From: Salinilacustrithrix flava
Lineage (GTDB): Bacteria > Actinomycetota > Acidimicrobiia > Acidimicrobiales > Salinilacustritrichaceae
Assembly (NCBI GenBank): GCA_024128875.1
Contig: JAMYFF010000015.1
Span: forward strand, 1-50,165
DNA length: 50,165 bases
Reading direction: 5' to 3'
Shown piece by piece: positions 42,426 to 50,165 of the stretch. Both the position numbers and the translations under genes were made by a program. The first letter of the stretch is position 1. Each line of letters starts with the position of its first letter. Under the pieces are notes generated by a model that made no database searches, had not been told where the DNA came from, and saw only the letters and a list, made by a program, of their open reading frames with translations.

Positions 42426-42742
42426 GCGACCTTGCGGTTCTCGCCGTCATCGGCGCCGGCACCTACCTGTTGCGCAGCCTCCTTCTCATCCGCACAGCGG
42501 CACTTCCCGGTGCTCTCCAGCGCCGCCTTCCCTTCGTGGGACCGTCGGTCCTCGCGGCGATCGCAGCTCAAGGGATCGTCGCAGCCGGGGGAGGTGTGGA
42601 GGTCGAGGCCTCCGCCGCTGCCGTGCTCGCCGTCGCAGCCACCGCTGCGGTGTGGACGCGACGGAAGACGTTCGGGGTCCCCCTGGTCGCAGGCATGGCG
42701 ATCTGGTGGGTCGCCGCCGCCGTGCTCTCCTCGCGATCATGA
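42422..42742 (+). CDS. azlD: AzlD family exporter subunit
   Basis: A 106-aa partner of AzlC with about four short membrane spans (LAVLAVIGAGTYLLRSLLLI; FVGPSVLAAIAAQGIVAAGG). The ATG at 42422 overlaps the azlC stop by 4 bp, the usual arrangement. Confidence 0.9.
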   Translation: MSDLAVLAVIGAGTYLLRSLLLIRTAALPGALQRRLPFVGPSVLAAIAAQGIVAAGGGVEVEASAAAVLAVAATAAVWTRRKTFGVPLVAGMAIWWVAAAVLSSRS

Positions 42743-42814
42743 ACACGCCAGTCGTCTGCCCACCCGCCTTCGCCCGGAGATCGTCCACCGGCGAGCAGGG
42801 CGGGTGATGGCCAC

Positions 42815-43894
42815 ATGAGACGACTCCTGTTCGAAGGCCCCGGCCAGGTCCGGTGGGAGGACGTCGCCGCCCCGGTGCTCACGAGCCCGAGGCAGGCGCT
42901 GGTGCGACCGTTGGCGGTGGCCACCTGTGATCTCGACATCGCGGCTCTGACCGGCCGCTTCCCCCTGGCTGGGCCGTACGCGTTCGGTCACGAGGGCGTG
43001 GCTGAGGTCACCGTCGTGGGCGACGCGGTCACCACGGTCGCACCGGGCGATCAGGTGGTCGTCCCGTTCCAGATCTCGTGTGGGGACTGTCCGCCGTGCC
43101 GGCAGTCCCGCACCGGGAACTGCACCGGCTACCCGCCACTGTCGACCTATGGACTGGGCGCCATGGGCGGCCACCAGTGGGGAGGGCTGCTCGCCGACCT
43201 GGCGCTCGTCCCCGACGCCGACGCCATGTTGGTCCCGCTTCCGGCCGGGATCGACCCCGAGGCGGTCGCGAGTGCGAGCGACAACATCCCTGACGGATGG
43301 CGTTGCGTGGGCCCGCAGCTGGCTCGATCGCCGGGAGCCGACGTGCTCGTCGTGGGCGGTAGCAGCGGGCCGAGCTCGATCGGCCTCTACGCGGCCGGGA
43401 TCGCCGTCGCCCTCGGTGCTGGGCGTGTCGTGTACCTCGATGAGGACGCCGATCGGCTCGACATCGCCACCACCCTCGGCGCCGAGGCGATGGAGGGCCC
43501 ACCCCCATCCAAGGTCGGTTCCTTCCCGATCACCGTGGATGCCAGCGGCTCCGAGATCGGACTGCGCTGCGCGCTCAACAGCACTGCGTTCGACGGGCAG
43601 TGCACCAGCCCTTCCGTGTACCTGGACGACCCGACCGTGCCGATGTTCTCCATGTACTCGCGGTGCTGCACGCTGCACACCGGCCGAGTCCACGCACGAG
43701 CGGCCATCCCCCAGGTGCTCGATCTGGTGGCTCGAGGGTTCGACCCATCCGTCGTGACCTCGTCGGTCGCCATGTGGTCCGATGCCGCCGAGGCGCTCCT
43801 CGACGCCCCGATGAAGCTCGTTGTCCGCAGGACCGGGGCCCCTACACCACCGCCATCGGAGACAGTGGGCTACGCAAGCCCGTCTCTGCCCTGA
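42815..43894 (+). CDS. Zinc-dependent alcohol dehydrogenase family protein
   Basis: A 359-aa medium-chain dehydrogenase. Seen: GHEGVAEVTVVGDAV and the structural zinc loop CGDCPPCRQSRTGNC (four Cys). The nucleotide site is VLVVGGSSGPSSIGLYAAGIA, a variant of GxGxxG. The first catalytic Cys is present (TCDLDIAAL) and the His is in GHEG. LDDPTVPMFSMYSRCC near the C-terminus is less typical. It follows azlD by 72 bp and may be part of the same transcript. Substrate unknown. Confidence 0.86.
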   Translation: MRRLLFEGPGQVRWEDVAAPVLTSPRQALVRPLAVATCDLDIAALTGRFPLAGPYAFGHEGVAEVTVVGDAVTTVAPGDQVVVPFQISCGDCPPCRQSRTGNCTGYPPLSTYGLGAMGGHQWGGLLADLALVPDADAMLVPLPAGIDPEAVASASDNIPDGWRCVGPQLARSPGADVLVVGGSSGPSSIGLYAAGIAVALGAGRVVYLDEDADRLDIATTLGAEAMEGPPPSKVGSFPITVDASGSEIGLRCALNSTAFDGQCTSPSVYLDDPTVPMFSMYSRCCTLHTGRVHARAAIPQVLDLVARGFDPSVVTSSVAMWSDAAEALLDAPMKLVVRRTGAPTPPPSETVGYASPSLP

Positions 43895-44032
43895 CATCGA
43901 GCAGCGCGCACGGGGAACCCTGACCGGCGACCACGTCGAGAACGACCGAAGCACGGCATCTGCGTTCCCCATCGCACAGGACGCGCTCCAGAGCGGGACA
44001 CGGACTCGAGGGGCATGCGAGCAGACGGCGCG

Positions 44033-44419
44033 TCAGCGCGTGATCACCTGGATCAGGTTGCCGCAGGTGTCATCGAACACCGCGGTGGTCACCGGGCCCA
44101 TCTCGGTCGGCGGTTGGGTGAAGGTCACACCGGCTTGGACGAGTCGAGCGTGCTCCTGGTGGACGTCGTCGACGGCGAAGGATGCGAGCGGGATGCCATC
44201 GGCAGCGAGTGCTTCGCGGTACGGCCCGACTGCCGGGTGCCCGGACGGTTCGAGGAGCAACTCGACGTCTTGCCCAGGCGATCCGACGGTGACCCATCGG
44301 TCACCGTTCCCGAGCGGGACGTCCGTGCGGGGCTCGAAGCCGAGTACCTCCGTGTAGAAGCGGAGCGCCTGTTCCTGGTCGTCCACGAAGACGCTGGTCA
44401 CGTGAAGTCGAATGGTCAA
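44033..44419 (-). CDS. VOC (glyoxalase/bleomycin-resistance) family protein
   Basis: A 128-aa protein with two beta-alpha-beta-beta-beta modules: IRLHVTSVFVDDQEQALRFY, LGFEPRTDVPLGNG, then GPVTTAVFDDTCGNLIQVI with the metal Glu position replaced near the end. The TTG start at 44419 overlaps the ArsR stop (TTGA) and has AGGAGAAGG upstream inside the ArsR gene. Such ArsR-VOC pairs are common and often respond to a small toxic compound. The role is not known. Confidence 0.85.
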   Translation of the reverse strand: MTIRLHVTSVFVDDQEQALRFYTEVLGFEPRTDVPLGNGDRWVTVGSPGQDVELLLEPSGHPAVGPYREALAADGIPLASFAVDDVHQEHARLVQAGVTFTQPPTEMGPVTTAVFDDTCGNLIQVITR

Positions 44420-44697
44420 CTGTCCTTCTCCTCGTTGAGCCATCGAGACATCGCGCCGTGAAGCGGTGCGATGTCGATGGAGTGGAACTTGTAGCGACCA
44501 TCTCGGCGTGTGTGCACGAGACCGGCCTCCTCGAGCACTGCGAGGTGCTGGGAGATCGCCTGCCGAGTCAGATCGACGTCGTGGTCGGATGCGAGGCGGC
44601 CGCAGAGCTCGAACAAAGTCTGGTCGTCGCGCCTGGAGAGCACGTCGAGGATCGCGCGTCGGGCTGGCGCTGCGAGAGCATCGAAGACGTCGGCCAC
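44416..44697 (-). CDS. ArsR family regulator
   Basis: A 93-aa winged-helix repressor: MADVFDALAAPARRAILDVL opens it, with the recognition region LTRQAISQHLAVLEEAGLVHTRRDGRYKFHSID. There is no obvious metal-binding cluster (no CVC), so it is the non-metal type that controls an enzyme gene. The GTG at 44697 fits the family N-terminus; the frame is open to a TTG at 44733. It is coupled to the VOC gene. The operator lies just upstream at 44710-44735. Confidence 0.86.
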   Translation of the reverse strand: MADVFDALAAPARRAILDVLSRRDDQTLFELCGRLASDHDVDLTRQAISQHLAVLEEAGLVHTRRDGRYKFHSIDIAPLHGAMSRWLNEEKDS

Positions 44698-44709
44698 CTC
44701 TGGAACAAT

Positions 44710-44735
44710 AGGTAAGTGGCGACTTGCCTGCAAGT
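44710..44735. promoter_or_regulatory. ArsR operator
   Basis: AGGTAAGT (44710-44717) and ACTTGCCT (44722-44729) form an inverted repeat, and ACTTGC-CT-GCAAGT (44722-44735) is a second, perfect one; more CTTGC half-sites follow. The cluster begins 12 bp upstream of the ArsR start. Confidence 0.65.
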
Positions 44736-44745
44736 GCTTGCTTGC

Positions 44746-45130
44746 CTATGTCTACCTTCGATTGGCCCCAGGTTCCGGTCTTCGAGGTGCCGGAGAACGG
44801 CGCGTCGGGGGTCGAGCTCGGGGTCACGCTCGAACCCGGACGGCGGAGGTGCCAGGTCAATCGGTTGGCAAGAGGAAACGGTGCGAGGTGCGGTCCAGGT
44901 CCCGTACCCGATGACCTGGTCTGTCCAGCGCGCCCCGAGGGACTCGGGCCCCCTGACCTTCTGATCCGTAGGAGCCGACAGCGGGTCCGTTGGGTGTTGT
45001 TGAAAGGCAAACTACCAGGTCAGGGACTTGCGACCGTCCGTTGAGAGTGTCCGAATCCCGCTAGATCCGGGCCGTAGATTGCCAAGAGATTGCCAACCGT
45101 GTCGATCGGTGCTCGTCCTGGAACCGCGTG
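44746..45130. other. Intergenic region at the left edge of the accessory island
   Basis: About 385 bp between arsR and hepT. A + strand frame (about 44748-45044, 98 codons) is open but does not look like a known protein. GATTGCCAA is repeated at 45077-45085 and 45088-45096. No tRNA or integrase was found. This may be an old integration boundary, but that is not proven. Confidence 0.4.
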
Positions 45131-45475
45131 TCAGCGCTCCAGCTCGTCGTCGGCGGGCAGGGCGTCGAGGAGCTCAGGCAGGTCCTGGGTCACGGTTGCC
45201 CAGAGGACGTCGAGGTCGATGTCGAAGTAGTGATGGATCAAGCGGTCCCGCATGCGGGCGGCTGCTGACCACGGCACGGCAGGGTGCTCATCCCGAGTCG
45301 GGCCACTGACCTGCTTCGCTGCCTCTCCAACGATCTCAACGAGCTTCGTCAGGCCGAGCCGGAGCAGCTCATCGTCGTCGAGCGATTCTCTGGAGCGTCC
45401 TGACGAGAACGCGATCGCCTTCTCCGCTGCCTCTCGCAGGTGACGGAGGCGGACGAGATCGTCAGGCGGCGTCAT
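45131..45475 (-). CDS. hepT: HepT-like HEPN toxin (RNase)
   Basis: A 114-aa HEPN protein. The active motif RX4HXY is exact: R76 DRLI H81 H Y83 within RMRDRLIHHYFD. HEPN toxins cut RNA; Tyr83 is the expected target of AMPylation by the partner. It is downstream of mntA, overlapping it by 14 bp, which is the usual order. The ATG at 45475 is used. Confidence 0.9.
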   Translation of the reverse strand: MTPPDDLVRLRHLREAAEKAIAFSSGRSRESLDDDELLRLGLTKLVEIVGEAAKQVSGPTRDEHPAVPWSAAARMRDRLIHHYFDIDLDVLWATVTQDLPELLDALPADDELER

Positions 45476-45770
45476 ACACGGTGCGGGCCTCGGCGGCGAC
45501 CTGGTCACGGAAGTGACGGCTCAAGTCGTGGAGCGTTCGGAGATCGACTTGGCGCCCAAGCATGTCGCTGAGATCGAGCTCGAGCTGAGCGATGCTCAGC
45601 AGCCCAGGTGTGCGATCACGCTCGAACTCGACGAGAAGATCGATGTCGCTGTCCGGCCTCAGCGAGCCGTGAAGGGCGGAACCGAAGAGCCGGAGGCTGC
45701 GAATGCCGTGCTTGGCGCAGAAGGCGCGCAGCTCGTCGTCGTCGACGGCGACTCCCTGAGTCAGCTCCAT
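45462..45770 (-). CDS. mntA: MntA-like nucleotidyltransferase antitoxin
   Basis: A 102-aa minimal nucleotidyltransferase. The GSX10DXD motif is exact: G30 S31, then D42 x D44 (LFGSALHGSLRPDSDIDLLV). In characterised pairs it AMPylates HepT and silences it. A longer frame to 45860 exists; the ATG at 45770 is preferred. It is first in a two-gene operon. Confidence 0.9.
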   Translation of the reverse strand: MELTQGVAVDDDELRAFCAKHGIRSLRLFGSALHGSLRPDSDIDLLVEFERDRTPGLLSIAQLELDLSDMLGRQVDLRTLHDLSRHFRDQVAAEARTVYDAA

Positions 45771-46087
45771 GACGTAAGTCTCGCAGGTGGGCGGGATCGG
45801 TGAGGGCCTCGGTAGGGCTGACGCCCCGTGCTCGAGTACCCAACGCCGGATCTCTCGCACCGAGCGATGTCTTACTTAGCGTTGCGTGAGCGTCGATAGG
45901 TGCGCTGGGAATCTGGAGCGAGAACCAAACCGGACGCTGATGCCGCTCGATCGCCGGCTAACGGTGGGCGGCCAGCTTGGCGGTGGGGGCGGGTGGGGCT
46001 GAGCTGACAGTGGCATCGAATCTAGAGAGCTCGCTGGTCCGAGCCGAGAGCCGAACGGAGCCGGCTGCTTGTGATGAGATCGCGCGC

Positions 46088-49000
46088 TCAGTTCTCGACC
46101 GTCAGTCCCAACGCTGCGGCGAGTGCAAGTAGCGCTTCCACCACTTCGCCATCTTCGTCCTCGTCGATGTCTGAGGTGGCGTGCTCGACGTGCGCTCGCA
46201 GTGACGAGACCTTTTCTTCTGGCTGCAGATCGGTGAGGATCGACGGCACAGAGCGGAGCAGTGCAGCCGCCCACAACATGCCGGGGGCGTTTCGGCTCTC
46301 CACGGCATTTCGCACTACACCGGAGAGCAATTGATCGTGGCGATGAACCTGCGCTGCGTCAGCGAGAACTGACCCCCAGGCCTGAAAGAAGCCTTCAGGA
46401 ACCCGATGATCGTTGGGCAAGCGATAGAGGGAAGTGCACAGGCCGTTCGCAAGGTCGTTCCTGAGGTCGTCCGACTCAAGCGACTCCGCCAGGCTTGACC
46501 ACGCGGCGGGGTCCTCGAGCGTCGAGTCGCCCGACGCGAGGAGCTCCCCATGGCGAAGCAGCGCCTTCTCGAACGCGACGCCGAGCAGGACCGGCGAGCC
46601 TTGCTCCGCAAGGAACCGAAGCAGGCGGACGCTGGGCGTTTGCGCATCAAGTTCGTCCATCCACTCGTCCTCAGAGCGGTGCGCAAGACGTTCAGCAAGC
46701 ACCCCCTGGACATCACGAGCAGCCTCGGAGGAGACGCCCTGTGCGGTCCGGGCAACATCGAGTTCCAGGTCACCGGTGTCGTCCTCAGGTGCCGTCGCCA
46801 GAAGCCGTTCCACTGACCCGGCGACGATGTGGTGGGCGAGGACCTCGCCGTAGCGGTCGTCCGACAGAAGGTTCCGCCATTCCCTCCAGTGCGGAGCGAA
46901 GGTTGCGATCGTTTGCAGCTTGCCGTTCTGTGCGGCCACATCGGATGCTGCCTTGCACCACTCAACCGTGGACGACTGCCCTGCATGGATGGCCACGATC
47001 AACGATGGAGCCCGATCAGCGGCGAGTTCCGCAAGGTGTTGAGACCCAGGATCTTCCGTGTCGTCGGTCAACCATCCCCGGACTCGTGCAAGGCCACCCG
47101 TTGAATCTCCGATGACAGGAACATCAGGCAGCGTCGGTGCATTCGCCAAGTGGAGGAACCCCAACTCGGATGCGCGGCGATGGTCACCTATCTCGGCGAA
47201 CCTCTCAACCAGATTCGCCAGGTGGCCTTCGTTCGCAGCGGCCTTCAAGGTCTCACTGGTCGAGTCTTCCGCCGTGAGCGACAACACGAGGTCAACCACG
47301 GCGGCGGTCGACTCATCAGCGGCACGGCTCTCGTCGCTCAAGTAGGTGACGAACTCCTTCAGCAGTCGGACACGAAGTGGCGGCGTGCCTGACGCTTGCA
47401 TCGCTCGGAGCGTTTCCGGGTTACGCAGCTCGTCCGCTGGTGAGCCAGCCCATTCAGCGACCACTTGCTCCAGATCTGGGCGGTTCACGGAGCTGACGAG
47501 TGAATGAAGGGTCTTCGGTCGAGTGACGATCTGACGCGCATGCGCGCAGGCCACCACAAACGACGAGGCGTCGCCGGGCAGCACGACGCTGAGGTCCCAA
47601 TCGTCGTCTTCCGGCGACAGGGCTTCAATGAACGCAACGACGCCCTCAACCCGGCCTTTCAAGGCATCGTCCAGCAGCTCCGCATCGGAGTCCCGTTGGG
47701 ACACGGCGTCCGCGAACTGTTGCGCACCGCCGGCATCCTTGACACCAGCGGCTAGGAGCAGCTCTGCAAGCCCAAGACCTGCCTCTGTCGTCCGGACGTG
47801 CAACTCGCTGGCGGTCTTGGCTGCGTAGAGGAGGTTCGGAAGCACTGAGCCGCGGAGGGACGACAGAAGGTGCGCAGAGTGCAGCGCGTACCCGGCCATG
47901 CCGAGTCCGTGACCGCCATGCTCTTGAAGTTCCGAAGTCGCCAGCTGCTCAAGGACGGATTCGAATCCAGGGTTGGTGGCGAGTTGCTGAAGTGCCTGAC
48001 CGTCTCCGTCATGCAGCGCAACCAGCAGAGGCGCAGCGAGCAGCAGTTGCTGCCCAGTTACAACGTCGGTGTTGAAGTGAAGCGCAGCAAGGGAACCTCG
48101 AACCTCCGACGACGACACTCGCTCGAGTTCTGGCTCCGGCACCGTGGCCGCCAGAAGCCCCTCTGCAACCTCCACGTCACGCATCCGAAGCGCGGTGTAC
48201 GTAGCGATGTCCGGCAGCGGCAGGTCAGGCCGCTGGCGGAGGATCGCCCCGAAATCGTTAACGAACTGGAGGAGTTGTCGAGGCGTCGGCTGACTTCGCG
48301 AGCCGACCCCGACGGCGAACACGGTCGCGAGTTCCGCCGTTTCGTCCCCGTTCAAGGTCGGGACTGCACGATGAAGTAGGACCCGCAGATGCTCACGCCA
48401 TGTGGAGTGCACTAACGGCGGTGCGTCGAACCGGACCTGCCGAACCTTGGCGAGGAACTCAGATCCGCGATCGGGCCCTGGGTCGTCACCGTCCCGCCTC
48501 CATAGCGATCGGAATCCAACCGGATCGTATGGAAGCAGTACCCAGAGACGCTCACGCCATGCGGGCTCTTCAGGAAGAGACGTAAACGCCTGCAGTGTCG
48601 CAAGTACCTGCAATGCCTCTGCGGCAGGGACTCGGTCGATGTTGTCGAGCACGATCACAAGACGCCGATTCGGGTCGCCCAAGGCGTCGTCAAGAAGCTT
48701 GCGGAAGGAATTCTGGAACTCAACGGAGGTTGGATCCGGGGTCTCGATGGTGTCCGACCGCTGATGGACAACCTCGGCGCTGGAGAACAGGTCGAACGGC
48801 TCTGCGTCCTGACCTTTGTTAACCCGACGCCAAGTCACCACACCGATGGCAACAAGAAGCGGAGCGGCGATTAGAACGAGCGACGCTACGACCATCCAAG
48901 GGTCCACATCCTCCGCTCCGAGTGCCCGTCCCAGGACTGCCGAGCCGATAGGCGTAAGCAGGGCGGAGGCGGCAAGTAGCTGGCCGTTGCGAGTCAGATT

Positions 49001-49390
49001 CTGAGTTGACGTCTGCTCGCTCGAACGCTGGCGACGAGCCAAACGTTCGATTTCGCTGTCCCAGGTGTTGTCGACCCAGCCCCGTTCCTGGAGACGTCCC
49101 ACGAGCGACTCAAGGAAGGAGCGACGGAGCGGATCTCCCTCATGTGACCACGCATCGAACACAAAGGCCGTGACATGGTCCGGGTGCTGGTTGCAGACCT
49201 GCCGAACGATGGTCGACTTCCCCGACCCCCATCGACCTTCGAGACCGATCGTCAGCCCGCCGGCGTCCTGAACCACGACGTCTGCGATGGCCTTGGCGAC
49301 CTTTGCATGCCCGCCGACGGGATCGGTGACGTCCGGCGCATCCTGTAGCACGTGTACAACATGTGCCACGTCGGTGCGTTCTTCGCTCAC
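46088..49390 (-). CDS. KAP family membrane P-loop ATPase (1100 aa)
   Basis: A large NTPase of the KAP (STAND) family. Walker A GRWGSGKST (52-60); between it and Walker B two membrane spans (about 137-157 and 164-188), the KAP hallmark; Walker B LVIVLDNIDRV (244-254); then WVLLPYDPVGF and PRQLLQFVNDFG. The remaining 700 residues are helical repeats of no family known to me. The GTG at 49390 has AGGAGG 5 nt upstream. GC is visibly lower than in the surrounding genes, which suggests acquisition. KAP proteins occur in phage-defence and plasmid settings, and its neighbours here are a toxin-antitoxin pair and an antitoxin-like gene. A defence role is inference. Confidence 0.85.
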   Translation of the reverse strand: MSEERTDVAHVVHVLQDAPDVTDPVGGHAKVAKAIADVVVQDAGGLTIGLEGRWGSGKSTIVRQVCNQHPDHVTAFVFDAWSHEGDPLRRSFLESLVGRLQERGWVDNTWDSEIERLARRQRSSEQTSTQNLTRNGQLLAASALLTPIGSAVLGRALGAEDVDPWMVVASLVLIAAPLLVAIGVVTWRRVNKGQDAEPFDLFSSAEVVHQRSDTIETPDPTSVEFQNSFRKLLDDALGDPNRRLVIVLDNIDRVPAAEALQVLATLQAFTSLPEEPAWRERLWVLLPYDPVGFRSLWRRDGDDPGPDRGSEFLAKVRQVRFDAPPLVHSTWREHLRVLLHRAVPTLNGDETAELATVFAVGVGSRSQPTPRQLLQFVNDFGAILRQRPDLPLPDIATYTALRMRDVEVAEGLLAATVPEPELERVSSSEVRGSLAALHFNTDVVTGQQLLLAAPLLVALHDGDGQALQQLATNPGFESVLEQLATSELQEHGGHGLGMAGYALHSAHLLSSLRGSVLPNLLYAAKTASELHVRTTEAGLGLAELLLAAGVKDAGGAQQFADAVSQRDSDAELLDDALKGRVEGVVAFIEALSPEDDDWDLSVVLPGDASSFVVACAHARQIVTRPKTLHSLVSSVNRPDLEQVVAEWAGSPADELRNPETLRAMQASGTPPLRVRLLKEFVTYLSDESRAADESTAAVVDLVLSLTAEDSTSETLKAAANEGHLANLVERFAEIGDHRRASELGFLHLANAPTLPDVPVIGDSTGGLARVRGWLTDDTEDPGSQHLAELAADRAPSLIVAIHAGQSSTVEWCKAASDVAAQNGKLQTIATFAPHWREWRNLLSDDRYGEVLAHHIVAGSVERLLATAPEDDTGDLELDVARTAQGVSSEAARDVQGVLAERLAHRSEDEWMDELDAQTPSVRLLRFLAEQGSPVLLGVAFEKALLRHGELLASGDSTLEDPAAWSSLAESLESDDLRNDLANGLCTSLYRLPNDHRVPEGFFQAWGSVLADAAQVHRHDQLLSGVVRNAVESRNAPGMLWAAALLRSVPSILTDLQPEEKVSSLRAHVEHATSDIDEDEDGEVVEALLALAAALGLTVEN

Positions 49391-49584
49391 CTCGCCTCCT
49401 GTCTGGGCTGGAGCAACCCGTCCGCCGGCCCCACGAGGCAAGCGTGCCACGCCGGGGCAGCCTCATGGCCCATGTGCTCCCCTTCTCCAACCCCCCTTCG
49501 GCGAGTGCCCGTTTAGTTCGCACGGCTCACGCCTCAAGTCCAGATGGGCGGAGAGACCGTCCAAGAGAGTGGGCCCCAGGTGTT

Positions 49585-50061
49585 TCAGGGCCGGGCCGGT
49601 CTCATATCCTTCACGGCTGTGGCGAGCCCGACCTGGCCGCCGTGACGATGCCTCTCGATTCTGTCCAAGACATCGTCGGCCGTGGGGCTGCGAGCCAGGT
49701 GCTCGAGCTCTGTCTGCAGGAACTGCTGGAGCGACTGCCCGCGCCGTCGAGCGCGGCGCGTCAGCTCGGCGTGGACGCCCGCGGGGATGTCTTCGATGAG
49801 CACGTCGGGCACGAGTCGATCACGAAGGCCGGCCTGGCTATGGGCAACCTCGCCCCGCCTTCCCAGAGCCAGCCAGACGTCGGGGACGGTGATGCCGAGC
49901 CGTTCGGCGACGGCAGCGACCGGGACGACGACTCGTCGTCGCAGCTGCACGGACTCGAGCTCGCCGGTGCGGACGAGCTCGTAGGCGGTTGAGCGGCTGA
50001 CGCCGAGGAGGTTGCCGGCCTCGGTGACGTTGAGGACGAGGGGTCGGGTGGTGGTGGTCAT
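49585..50061 (-). CDS. Excisionase-type HTH fused to ribbon-helix-helix antitoxin domain
   Basis: A 158-aa two-domain protein. Residues about 8-58 are a MerR/excisionase (HTH_17) fold (LNVTEAGNLLGVSRSTAYEL). Residues about 85-125 are a FitA/VapB-like ribbon-helix-helix (LIEDIPAGVHAELTRRARRR, then GQSLQQFLQTELEHLARS). The tail matches antitoxin tails. Each domain is common; the fusion is not usual in my experience. No PIN toxin gene follows; the next gene on the strand is the KAP ATPase after 194 bp. Confidence 0.78.
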   Translation of the reverse strand: MTTTTRPLVLNVTEAGNLLGVSRSTAYELVRTGELESVQLRRRVVVPVAAVAERLGITVPDVWLALGRRGEVAHSQAGLRDRLVPDVLIEDIPAGVHAELTRRARRRGQSLQQFLQTELEHLARSPTADDVLDRIERHRHGGQVGLATAVKDMRPARP

Positions 50062-50165
50062 GCCCTACTAATGGGTTCGGGAGAGCACGGTTCCTCGGTG
50101 TGGGGCAGGCTCTTCGCTGAGCCCTCGGCAGGTCAGCACTGTGTCTGACCGGACTGGTTCAAGGA

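Noticed and set aside
44748..45044. 98-codon + strand ORF upstream of the island
   Set aside because: No ribosome site, no family, composition not convincing as coding.
45040..45075. Possible tRNA 3' part (GTCCGAATCCCGC) as an attachment site
   Set aside because: It lacks a pairing T-stem, an acceptor stem and a TTC T-loop, so it is not a tRNA end.

Overview
The window is high-GC DNA with short intergenic gaps, frequent GTG/TTG starts, many 4-bp start/stop overlaps and actinobacterial-type content: LAL/LuxR and SARP-STAND regulators, an ECF42 sigma factor with its YCII partner, an ANTAR remnant, a Lys-rich small protein of actinobacterial type, and an LPxTG-anchored surface protein. I infer a free-living actinobacterium. 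The style resembles Acidimicrobiia (Iamia-like), but no marker gene here settles the class.

Layout. 0.1-13.5 kb is a run of small regulator/enzyme cassettes, mostly divergent: ice-binding-like LPxTG protein and winged-helix regulator; TetR and rifampin ADP-ribosyltransferase (arr); an APH-like kinase; TetR-methyltransferase against an MBL-fold hydrolase; FAH-family hydrolase; MFS exporter-thioesterase against an HxlR regulator; Asp/Glu racemase; peptide deformylase with a DUF1353 gene; LysG-type regulator against a LysE exporter. 13.5-25.6 kb holds a 1001-aa SARP-STAND regulator against a 4-OT tautomerase, a TetR/SRPBCC/alpha-beta hydrolase cluster with two strong tandem operators, a PAS-GGDEF cyclase, an ECF42-YCII pair and single-gene enzymes. 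25.6-26.6 kb is decayed DNA: a frameshifted NUDIX gene and a frameshifted, truncated GAF-ANTAR gene. 26.5-35.5 kb holds a 1916-aa secreted FG-GAP/metzincin-like protein, a LAL regulator upstream of it on the same strand, and a small gene of unknown function. 35.7-43.9 kb has a second SARP-STAND regulator against a tightly overlapping methyltransferase/PIG-L deacetylase/AzlC/AzlD operon and a zinc alcohol dehydrogenase. 44-44.7 kb is an ArsR-VOC operon.

44.7-50.1 kb looks like an accessory or defence island: HepT-MntA toxin-antitoxin, a large membrane KAP P-loop ATPase of visibly lower GC, and an excisionase-type HTH fused to a ribbon-helix-helix antitoxin domain. An 11-bp-phased direct repeat sits at its left edge.

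Most interesting regions: the metzincin/LAL unit with its 21-bp-phased repeats, the KAP/HepT-MntA island, the twin operators at 17.56-17.60 kb, the 26-bp palindrome at 16.6 kb, and a 23-nt repeat found twice, each time between convergent genes. No rRNA, tRNA, CRISPR array or intact insertion sequence was seen.
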